A DNA stretch of 64,000 bases from CAYFUR01 sp964346275. GTDB taxonomy: Bacteria; Sumerlaeota; Sumerlaeia; SLMS01. Positions 26,467 to 33,746 of this stretch are shown here, piece by piece (position 1 is the first letter of the stretch; each line of letters starts with the position of its first letter). Under the pieces are notes generated by a model. That model made no database searches. It saw only the letters and a list, made by a program, of their open reading frames with translations, and had not been told where the DNA came from. The position numbers and the translations under genes are program-made. Location: contig CAYFUR010000001.1 of the NCBI GenBank assembly GCA_964346275.1, positions 62,001-126,000 on the forward strand, given 5' to 3'.

Positions 26467-26784
26467 ATGAATTTGTTTCAATTGCCCGATGAACTGCCGG
26501 ACGAAGAACTCGTCGAGCTGCTCCTGTCTCAGCCACGCCTCTTTGTCGAACGCCTGATCTCAGCGGGTCAAGTTACCCCCCAAGGGGTGTGGTATGACCA
26601 GACTCAGGATGAGCTGGTCGTGCTCCTCCAGGGCGAGGCGGAACTTGCCTGGGACAACGGCAGGCGCATGGAGCTCAAGGCGGGCGACTGGCTTTTTATC
26701 CCCGCTCGGGAAAAGCATCGCGTGGAGCACACCAGCAGTGATCCTCCCGCCATCTGGCTTGCCATTCACGGGAACTTTTCCTGA
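26467..26784 (+). CDS. Small cupin-domain protein
   Basis: The product has 105 residues. It is a single conserved barrel with TPQGVWYDQTQDELVVLLQG and then ELKAGDWLFIPAREKHRVEHT, matching the two cupin motifs. The first motif usually supplies two His and a Glu for metal; here it has only acidic residues (DQTQDE), while the second keeps its His. Metal binding is therefore uncertain. A good AGGA site lies 8 bases before the ATG, and the gene is 14 bases after the carboxypeptidase gene. Its stop abuts the stop of the converging mannosidase gene as the palindrome TGATCA. Small-molecule binding is likely; the ligand is unknown. Confidence 0.88.
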   Translation: MNLFQLPDELPDEELVELLLSQPRLFVERLISAGQVTPQGVWYDQTQDELVVLLQGEAELAWDNGRRMELKAGDWLFIPAREKHRVEHTSSDPPAIWLAIHGNFS

Positions 26785-29562
26785 TCAGCATTCCAATTCG
26801 ATGCGATAGGTAGAGATTTTCTTCGGCGGGATCGTTTGCTCCAGCCTCTGCCCCGCGGGCTGGAGCCGCTCTTCTAATTCCTCATCGATCCGGCAGCGTT
26901 CCGCCGTGCTCACCTTCCGGCCGAATGTGAAGGTTACTGGCTGGTCTTTGTCCGTCCCGTTAAAAACGCGGAAGACGAGTCCCTTGCCGTCTTCCGCCTG
27001 CTTTACCGCCGAGAGATGGACGTTATCATTGTCAATGGAAAGAAGGGAGCTTTCGCGGGAGAGGCCACCCTTGCCGCGTCCCGTCATGGCGGCTCTCACC
27101 GGTGTATAGAACTCCGCCGCCCGAGCCAGCATCCCGGCGTCCTGCCAGGACCCCTCGTGTACGACGATGGCATATTCGAAGGTGTGCGGTCCGGGACATT
27201 GCACGCCCTGGTCGGAAAGTTCCGTCTGTTTCTCTTCGCTGACGGCCAGCTTGATCCGGCATGCGCGAATCAACGAAATTATGAGCGTACGCATGTCATC
27301 ATCGCGTCCTTCGTATTCAAATAGCCCCTTGGTCGCGATGGCCAGGCCGTCTTGTCCATCAGACATGCCGACAAAAGTACGCAGGGGATGGGTGGGCTCG
27401 AACTTTTCGACCCAGCCCGTTGAATCCGGCACCGTGACCGGGCGCTCGACGACATCGAAATGGCTATCCGCCGCTGTCACGTCCGTTTCCAGGCCGGTGG
27501 GGAAATTCGCCCGCAGCCAATGGTCTTTCGCCGTATTGTCCACATCAAGTTTGACATCGATGCGGCGCTCTCCTTTGCGCATCGTATATTCGACGCGCAC
27601 TGGAAGCTTCACCATCCGTTCGCTGCGCGAATTCCCGCCCGCATAGTCCGCTGGCACTTGGAATTCGTACTCCGCTGAGATGCGGCTGGCCAGCGGCCCG
27701 GACTCCACCACCGCCACCCGAGCTTGAACTCCCAGCGTATGATAGATACGGTCATGCGTTGGGGCCACGTGTTTCCAGGCGTTTCCGCTTTCCCCCTGAT
27801 CCGCCAGATAGTTCAGGTCTTCGTAAATCATTCCCGTCGTTTTGTTCAGGACGGTCGCCGCTCCGTTGCCCTGAACAATCACGCGGAGGAATTCATTTTC
27901 CATACTGTTGGGGCCGGTGATCATAGTCTCCGGCGAACGAAGCTCATGCGGTTCCGGCTTGATCGTGTAGACACGGTATCCCATGGCGGGCAGATTCTGA
28001 AATTTGGCATAGAACTTCATCCGGTCGGAATTCAGAATCGTGGGTACATCCCAGATGTTATCGACAAAGGAGCTGGAATTCTCGAATGAGACCGGCTGGC
28101 GTTCCTTCACGATGCCTTGTTCACTTTCCAGCATGACGGCTTTCGCGCCATATTTCGAGGGAACTTCCAGGTCAATCATGGCGACCACGTCGCGCTCGAA
28201 CGGCAGCGGATTATAGACAACCAGGTTCATCGCATCCGTATTCTGGCCCTCAGGAGAAAGGTTTGCCGCGATAAAGCCCATCGCGTCCTCGGCGACAATA
28301 TCTGCGACGTCATCCGCTTTGCGATAGCGATACTCGATGTCCTCGCAAACGGCATCCGGAGCACAGCCGCCATTGGCATCGTGGGTATGGTTCTCCAGCA
28401 GGAACGCCCAGCCGCGGTCCATGTAGCGCCGGGGATACTCTTCACCCAGGCTGTGCGCCAAGGCCGCCAGCGGTTCCGCGATATACACGAGATTCGTGGA
28501 AGCAGAAAAATCCATCAGTTTGAGATAGCTGCGCGCGCTGATGGACGCCGGGAACAAGTAGGTCCACATCCCTTTCACCAGGTGGGCGCGCCGCTCGCCC
28601 CTGAGTACCGCCAAGTTGTCCTTATCCAGGTGCTTCTCCAGTTCCTCCCAATAGGCTTCCAGGTCCGTGTGCTCGATGTCATACTGGCCTTTCAGGAGTT
28701 CCCGGGCGTCCTGGATGACTTCCGACTCGCGCGGCCAGGCGACGGAAATGTCGTGGCCGTTCATGGCCAGGAACACTTCCGTGGTAAAGTGAGGGCCTTC
28801 GCGCTCCACCATCTCTTCAATGGCGTTTTTGAGCGCCGGCTTGTTGTATTCCAGAGCGGGATCCTTGAGATCGAAGGCGAGGTCTTCACCCGCCAGGCCA
28901 TCGGAGAAGCGGAACGGAGCTTCGTCGAATTCTCCCCAGACATAATCCTTCGAAAAGGTCCGCCCCCGGGTCACGGCGCGATGAACCTGATAATACCAGT
29001 TATAGCGCGCGAAGAGCGCGAAACGGCTCGCCAGAATCCGCGTTCCATCCGGCGCCTCCCAGAAAAACTCCGCGTCGGTTTCGTGGTGCGAGATACCGCG
29101 GTAGAACATTGTCCGGCTCAGCCCGAAGTTGGCCAGAATCTGGGGCATCTGGCCCGTCTGGCCCCAGGAGGCGGGCGTGTAGGAAACCGTTCCCAACGGC
29201 GCGCCGTATGTCTCCATGTTGCGGCGCCCCCAGAGGAAATTGCGAGCCAGCGCTTCATGGGAAATACTCATCGTTTCCGGCAGAGTATACCACGGCCCGA
29301 TGATCAGACGTCCGCTCCTGATGTAATCTTCTACCTGTTCCCGGCGCTCGGGACGCATTTCCAGGTAGTCGTCGATCATGATCGAATGCCCGTCCATTGT
29401 GAAGGATGGGAAATTTGGGTCTTTCGCGAGGATATCCAGCGTGACATCCATCATGGTCAGCAAGCGGCGCCGGGTTTTCTCGAAGGTTTTGCGGAATTCA
29501 CGGTCCCAGTGGGTGTTCGAAACGACTTTGATCTGCTTGATATGCGAGCCATCGGGTTTCAT
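26785..29562 (-). CDS. GH38 alpha-mannosidase family glycoside hydrolase
   Basis: The product has 925 residues. The N-terminus reads IKVVSNTHWDREFRKTFEKT; HWD supplies two zinc ligands of the GH38 active site. GGMxxDAH-like features follow: FTMDGHSIMIDDYLEMRPE, then WGQTGQMPQILANFG and FLAMNGHDISVAWPRE, and a DHWLRANFP beta-sandwich part in the C-terminal half. GH38 enzymes hydrolyse alpha-mannosides. There is no signal peptide, so it acts in the cytoplasm on imported or internal mannosides. Upstream lie a LacI-type operator and, divergently, genes for a membrane protein and two sugar-permease subunits, which suggests a sugar-use locus. An AAGGA site precedes the ATG. Confidence 0.93.
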   Translation of the reverse strand: MKPDGSHIKQIKVVSNTHWDREFRKTFEKTRRRLLTMMDVTLDILAKDPNFPSFTMDGHSIMIDDYLEMRPERREQVEDYIRSGRLIIGPWYTLPETMSISHEALARNFLWGRRNMETYGAPLGTVSYTPASWGQTGQMPQILANFGLSRTMFYRGISHHETDAEFFWEAPDGTRILASRFALFARYNWYYQVHRAVTRGRTFSKDYVWGEFDEAPFRFSDGLAGEDLAFDLKDPALEYNKPALKNAIEEMVEREGPHFTTEVFLAMNGHDISVAWPRESEVIQDARELLKGQYDIEHTDLEAYWEELEKHLDKDNLAVLRGERRAHLVKGMWTYLFPASISARSYLKLMDFSASTNLVYIAEPLAALAHSLGEEYPRRYMDRGWAFLLENHTHDANGGCAPDAVCEDIEYRYRKADDVADIVAEDAMGFIAANLSPEGQNTDAMNLVVYNPLPFERDVVAMIDLEVPSKYGAKAVMLESEQGIVKERQPVSFENSSSFVDNIWDVPTILNSDRMKFYAKFQNLPAMGYRVYTIKPEPHELRSPETMITGPNSMENEFLRVIVQGNGAATVLNKTTGMIYEDLNYLADQGESGNAWKHVAPTHDRIYHTLGVQARVAVVESGPLASRISAEYEFQVPADYAGGNSRSERMVKLPVRVEYTMRKGERRIDVKLDVDNTAKDHWLRANFPTGLETDVTAADSHFDVVERPVTVPDSTGWVEKFEPTHPLRTFVGMSDGQDGLAIATKGLFEYEGRDDDMRTLIISLIRACRIKLAVSEEKQTELSDQGVQCPGPHTFEYAIVVHEGSWQDAGMLARAAEFYTPVRAAMTGRGKGGLSRESSLLSIDNDNVHLSAVKQAEDGKGLVFRVFNGTDKDQPVTFTFGRKVSTAERCRIDEELEERLQPAGQRLEQTIPPKKISTYRIELEC

Positions 29563-29599
29563 GAAAAAGCGGTCCTTTTTCGTGCGGCAGGTGAATTGA

Positions 29600-29613
29600 T
29601 GTAATCGCTTTCA
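29600..29613 (-). promoter_or_regulatory. Candidate LacI-family (cre-like) operator upstream of the GH38 gene
   Basis: On the minus strand the site reads TGAAAGCGATTACA and matches every position of the consensus TGNNARCGNWWWCA used by CcpA/LacI-family regulators. Its two halves, TGAAAGCG and (reverse complement) TGTAATCG, agree at 6 of 8 bases around a central CG. It lies 38 bases before the mannosidase ATG and just downstream of a TTGACC -35-like hexamer on that strand. No LacI-family gene is in the window. Confidence 0.5.
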
Positions 29614-29667
29614 CAGGCCCGGCCCCAGGGTCAAAGAAAAGCTCTCCCGCAGTCGGGATTAAACCTG

Positions 29668-29694
29668 CTGACACGTCTCCCACCTCTCTATTAT
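29668..29694 (+). promoter_or_regulatory. Possible sigma-70 promoter of the 522-residue membrane protein gene
   Basis: CTGACA (29668-29673) and TATTAT (29689-29694) each match 5 of 6 consensus bases, but the 15-base spacing is short. An AGGAGG at 29714-29719 follows, 13 bases before the GTG start at 29733. Moderate to weak support. Confidence 0.35.
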
Positions 29695-29732
29695 AGGCGA
29701 TTCGAGGCTAGACAGGAGGGAACACGGTCCCG

Positions 29733-31301
29733 GTGAAACGACGCCTCATACTTTGGCTCATTTTTCTGCTGGCCGTTGCGGCGCTGGCGCTCTTCTCCCA
29801 TGCCCTTCCCGGGTGGGGTTTCGCTTCACTCGGTTTTCTTGCCACAATCCTTGCCAATTTCCTCTATGTCGACAGCCTCATGGGACGCTGGCTCCGCCAG
29901 CAAAAAGGGAGGGCGGTTACGCCGCTTGATTTCCTGCGAGACTGTTTCGACCTGATTGCGGTTTTTCTTTTTCTGTCGGGGACGCTTCTTCTCTTTTCCT
30001 GCTATTGGTTTCTCCATATCAGCGCAGACATCACGGAGAAACTCTTTCTGGCCACGCTCTGGCTCGCTGGAATTTCCGGAATTTTCCTCTTCCTTGCCGC
30101 AATCCGGCGGATACGGCGGCAGCGAAACCCCTTGGCGGAATTACGCGCCAAGCTCCCCATCAAGCCTCTTCGCAAGCAAATTCGCGAAACCTGGGATTTC
30201 CAAACGGCTTGCGGCTTCCGCGTTCTGGGGCCTCTCGCGATCATGTGGGTTGTTGTTCTCGCGGCCTGGTTCGCCGTTTCCATATTCTTCGGCGGGCTCG
30301 GCCTCCTTGGTATTCATCTCTGGGAGAACCCGGAAATCATTTCCTTCGATGATTGGCCTTTGCTTCTGAAGCTGGCGGTTCTGGGCGAGGTTTTCTGGAG
30401 CAGCGCGGCCTTTGCGACGGGAATCCTGGCGACTCATCGGGTGGTCCATCGCGCGCGTCGCGTCGGCCGGCTCCCGGTCAAGAAGACGTGGCGCGAGCTC
30501 GGCTATGCCCTGGAAACCGTTGGCCTGCTGGGGACATCTGTCTGGGGCACCCTGATGACGCTTGGCATTCTGGCGGTGGGGGCGGGGGGCTATTGGGCGG
30601 CTATGGCGGCCATCGATTTCGGAGATTTTGGCGAGGAGTGGCTCGTTCCCCTGTGGATTGGCTGTTCCGGCTTTCTCGGCTGGATATTCCTTCTGCTGCC
30701 CCAGCTTTACGTCATGCCCGTCATGGTGCGGCGGGATTGCGGCTGGATGCGAGCGGTGGAGGTCAGCATCGAACTCCTGCGGCTGGAAGGCGCAGGTGGC
30801 ATTGCAAAGGCCATATTGGCCACATTCATGGTCTTCACCGTCGTCGGCATTCCCGGGGGCGTCCACCTGCTGGTGGCTTCGCTCGACTACCATGACCTTC
30901 TTCTCAATCTGATCCTGAATGAAAAGACATGGCGTGAAATTGACGAAGAACTTCGGGAGTCGGAAGCAGAGCGGCCGGAGGCTCTGGAGAAATTCTACCG
31001 CTCGCTGGAAGCGGGCCGCTATCTTGACGCCCTGAATGGTTTCCAGATGTATCGCTTTTCCCACCCCAACGATCCCTCTGCTTTGCGCGGCGAAGCGCTA
31101 GCCCTTCTTTCCCTGGGAAATCCAACGGCGCGGGATGCTCTCGAGCGATGGGCCGCCACGGACGAGGATCCGGACGAGGCCAACTTGCTTCTGGAGGAGT
31201 GGTATGAAGGGCTTTGGGACGAAAACGGGCCGCGCTACCAGGAAGCGAAACGCCGTTCGACCCAGGAAATCGGCGAAGGGATCCGGATGTCTGATTTCTG
31301 A
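29733..31301 (+). CDS. Polytopic membrane protein with C-terminal TPR-like region
   Basis: The product has 522 residues from a GTG start after AGGAGG. About eight hydrophobic segments lie in residues 1-380: near 5-25, 28-45, 72-92, 105-125, 165-195, 210-235, 260-295 and 300-375. The last 130 residues are soluble and helical, with YRSLEAGRYLDALNGFQMYR, HPNDPSALRGEALALLSLG and then an acidic part, a TPR-like arrangement. I recognise no catalytic motif. It precedes the two sugar-permease genes by 138 bases on the same strand and diverges from the mannosidase. A role in envelope sensing or membrane-complex assembly is possible but not shown. Confidence 0.85.
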   Translation: MKRRLILWLIFLLAVAALALFSHALPGWGFASLGFLATILANFLYVDSLMGRWLRQQKGRAVTPLDFLRDCFDLIAVFLFLSGTLLLFSCYWFLHISADITEKLFLATLWLAGISGIFLFLAAIRRIRRQRNPLAELRAKLPIKPLRKQIRETWDFQTACGFRVLGPLAIMWVVVLAAWFAVSIFFGGLGLLGIHLWENPEIISFDDWPLLLKLAVLGEVFWSSAAFATGILATHRVVHRARRVGRLPVKKTWRELGYALETVGLLGTSVWGTLMTLGILAVGAGGYWAAMAAIDFGDFGEEWLVPLWIGCSGFLGWIFLLLPQLYVMPVMVRRDCGWMRAVEVSIELLRLEGAGGIAKAILATFMVFTVVGIPGGVHLLVASLDYHDLLLNLILNEKTWREIDEELRESEAERPEALEKFYRSLEAGRYLDALNGFQMYRFSHPNDPSALRGEALALLSLGNPTARDALERWAATDEDPDEANLLLEEWYEGLWDENGPRYQEAKRRSTQEIGEGIRMSDF

Positions 31302-31364
31302 TTTCCCGAATTGTGGAAGTTCTGTGACGAAATGAAATGAGGCTTGCGTCATCCACAGGCGGTT

Positions 31365-31385
31365 AAGAGAAAAGCCTCTTCTCTT
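31365..31385 (+). promoter_or_regulatory. Leader hairpin before the sugar-permease operon
   Basis: AAGAGAA-AAGCCTC-TTCTCTT is a perfect 7-bp stem with a 7-base loop, 55 bases before the permease ATG. The loop's CCTC can instead pair with GAGG at 31386-31389, so two short exclusive structures are possible. No T tract follows. Confidence 0.3.
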
Positions 31386-31439
31386 GAGGTGCCAGCGCTC
31401 AGGATTCAGCGCGGCAAATCCCTCCAGCTCGAATGGTCC

Positions 31440-32462
31440 ATGACGTCAGAACGCCGAAAGAAGATGCGGGAATCCCTTGAGGCCTACCTTTACCTCTTTC
31501 CCGCCCTCCTGATTTTGACCATTTTCTGGTTTTTCCCCATCTTTGTTTCCTTTCTGATGAGCTTTGGGAATATCACGGCTCTCAAGCCCGTGGACCAGAT
31601 GGAAGTCGTCGGATTCGAGCAATACGCCACGGCTTTTCAGAACGAAGAGTTCGTTCAAACGCTCTGGAACACCCTCAACTACGTTCTGTATTCCGTGCCG
31701 CCGACGCTTGTCCTGGCGCTGTGTGCCGCGCTGCTTCTGAACAGTAAAATCAAGGGCCGCGGCTTTTTCCGCACCATCTACTTCCTGCCTTACGTCACCA
31801 CCTGGGTGGCCATTGCCATCGTCTTCAAATACCTGTTCCACCGGGAATACGGGTTGGGCAACTGGTTGCTGATGATTGTTTCCACCAAGATCCTTGGCTT
31901 TGACCAGGGCGTCACGCTCTCCTGGCTCGCCGAACCGCGGGGGGTCTGGGAAATGGCACTCATCGAGCCAATTTTCGGCGGCATGTCCAGTTCCTGGTGG
32001 GCCGGGTTGGACAATCTCGTCCGCGGGCCGTCGTTGTCGCTCTTCTGCATCATTCTCACAAGCGTCTGGCGAGACATCGGCTACTTCATGGTGATCTTCC
32101 TCGCCGGGCTCCAGAACATCGACAGCACGCTTTACGAAGCCGCCTCCATCGACGGGGCGACTCCCTGGCAACAATTCCGCGCCATCACCTTCCCCTTGCT
32201 GAGTCCCGTCAGCTTCTTCCTGCTCGTGATTTCCATGATCGGGGCCTTCAAGGTCTTCGTGCCCCAGTTCATGATGACCCCCGAGGGCGGCCCCGACAAC
32301 ACCACCATGCCCATGGTCATGTATCTGTATAGCGAGGGCTTCACAGGCGAGTGGAAGCTGAGCTACGCCGCATCCGTCGCCTATATTCTCACGATCATTA
32401 TCCTGCTGCTGACGCTGCTGCAAAACCGGCTCTTCGGCCGAAAAGTGGAGTACGGCGACTGA
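31440..32462 (+). CDS. ABC sugar transporter permease, MalF/UgpA-like
   Basis: The product has 340 residues with about six membrane spans and the permease EAA loop (EAASIDGATPWQQFRAITFP) near residues 235-255, which docks on the ATPase. It belongs to the CUT1 carbohydrate-uptake permeases. The frame is open from a TTG at 31344, but the ATG at 31440 gives the usual short charged N-terminus (TSERRKKMRESLEAYLYLFP). Its TGA overlaps the ATG of the partner permease by one base. No solute-binding protein or ATPase gene lies nearby, so these must be supplied from elsewhere. The neighbouring mannosidase suggests a mannose-containing oligosaccharide as substrate; this is inference. Confidence 0.9.
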   Translation: MTSERRKKMRESLEAYLYLFPALLILTIFWFFPIFVSFLMSFGNITALKPVDQMEVVGFEQYATAFQNEEFVQTLWNTLNYVLYSVPPTLVLALCAALLLNSKIKGRGFFRTIYFLPYVTTWVAIAIVFKYLFHREYGLGNWLLMIVSTKILGFDQGVTLSWLAEPRGVWEMALIEPIFGGMSSSWWAGLDNLVRGPSLSLFCIILTSVWRDIGYFMVIFLAGLQNIDSTLYEAASIDGATPWQQFRAITFPLLSPVSFFLLVISMIGAFKVFVPQFMMTPEGGPDNTTMPMVMYLYSEGFTGEWKLSYAASVAYILTIIILLLTLLQNRLFGRKVEYGD

Positions 32463-33688
32463 TGGCACCGATTCTTCAACTTGGCCAGGCCGATGCCGGC
32501 GGCACCTCGTTCCTTCTCCAGCTGGGCACGATTCTCTTCCTGCTGATCAATATCGTCGCGCTCGCCCTGATTCTCTTCGGTGGATCCTTTCAGACTCTGA
32601 AGAAGGATTTCTTCTATATCGCCAAACGGCTTGCCGGGCGTTTTTTGATCTATGAGGTCCTGGTTCTGGGCGCGCTGCTCATGCTTCTTCCCTTTTACTG
32701 GATGGTCGTGACGTCCTTTAAGGATGGCCAGACCTCTTCGGCTCCTGTCCCGATCTGGACACCCAAGCGCATACAGACCTTGGCCCCGGATCCCGAGACA
32801 GGGGATCTCAGGCCCATTGTCGCGCTCGACACCGCCAGCGCCACCGGCGAGGAAGTGCCGGTCGTTCCAGACGAACAATACGATTTCCAGACCATCGAAG
32901 AAAACGGCTTTACGATTACAAAAGAGGTTCCCCAGGACGAAGACGAAATCTTCTATGTCGATCCCTCTGTTTTCCAGCAACAGATGGTGCTGGACCTGGA
33001 CCTGAAGAATTTCCGCCGCGCGTGGTATCGGCCCGAAACGACGACGCGGGGGGAAGTCAACTTTCTCACCTATTTCTTTGTTTCGATCTTCACCAGTGTC
33101 TGCACCACCACGGGGGCATTAACGACATCCGCCCTGGCAGCGTTCGCTTTTGCCCGGATGCAGTTTTTTGGCCGCACCTACCTCTTTTACGTCATTCTGG
33201 CCACGATGATGGTGCCGGGACAGGTGCTCCTGATTCCCAACTTCCTGATTCTTTCCACGCTTGGGCTCCTGGATACTTTCGCCGCGCTGATCGTCCCCTG
33301 GCTTGCCTCGGTGTTCACGATTTTCCTCATGCGCCAGTTTTTCATGACGGTGCCAAATGATCTCTACGATGCCTCGCGTATAGACGGCGCCTCGCGCTTC
33401 CGCTTTCTCTGGCAGGTGGTTGTGCCACTCTCAAAGCCGGTGTTCATCACGGCGGGGATTTTCGACTTCCTGAACAATTGGAACTCGCTCCTGTGGCCTC
33501 TTATTGTGACGAGTTCGCCCAACAAGCGCACGCTCATGGTCGGCCTCCAGAGCCTGAGCACTGACGCGGGATCAGAGTTCCACATTCTCATGGCGGCAAG
33601 CTGCCTCGCCATCTTCCCCATTGTGGCCGGCTTCTTCATTCTCCAGCGTTATTTCATCGAGGGCATCGCGAGAACGGGCCTGAAGTAA
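32462..33688 (+). CDS. ABC sugar transporter permease, MalG/UgpE-like, with extended loop
   Basis: The product has 408 residues, long for a family that is usually 270-300. It begins with an extra hydrophobic segment (FLLINIVALALILFGG), then the usual first span (LVLGALLMLLPFYWMVVTSF). An external loop follows of about 110 residues (105-215) rich in Asp, Glu, Pro and Thr, compared with about 50 in MalG. The remaining spans and the EAA loop DASRIDGASRFRFLWQVVVP are standard. The ATG at 32462 overlaps the MalF-like stop (TGATG), so the two permeases are made together. The long loop may replace or contact a binding protein. Confidence 0.9.
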   Translation: MAPILQLGQADAGGTSFLLQLGTILFLLINIVALALILFGGSFQTLKKDFFYIAKRLAGRFLIYEVLVLGALLMLLPFYWMVVTSFKDGQTSSAPVPIWTPKRIQTLAPDPETGDLRPIVALDTASATGEEVPVVPDEQYDFQTIEENGFTITKEVPQDEDEIFYVDPSVFQQQMVLDLDLKNFRRAWYRPETTTRGEVNFLTYFFVSIFTSVCTTTGALTTSALAAFAFARMQFFGRTYLFYVILATMMVPGQVLLIPNFLILSTLGLLDTFAALIVPWLASVFTIFLMRQFFMTVPNDLYDASRIDGASRFRFLWQVVVPLSKPVFITAGIFDFLNNWNSLLWPLIVTSSPNKRTLMVGLQSLSTDAGSEFHILMAASCLAIFPIVAGFFILQRYFIEGIARTGLK

Positions 33689-33746
33689 AAACTCCGGGCC
33701 CGCCAATCTTCGCATTCGAGTTGTTCTATTTTCTCAGGATGAAGAA

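Noticed and set aside
29563..29732. Possible tRNA or small RNA in the larger spacers (also 42611-42807, 51954-52083, 54633-54848)
   Set aside because: No cloverleaf, T-loop GGTTCGA-type box or riboswitch core could be found by eye in these spacers.
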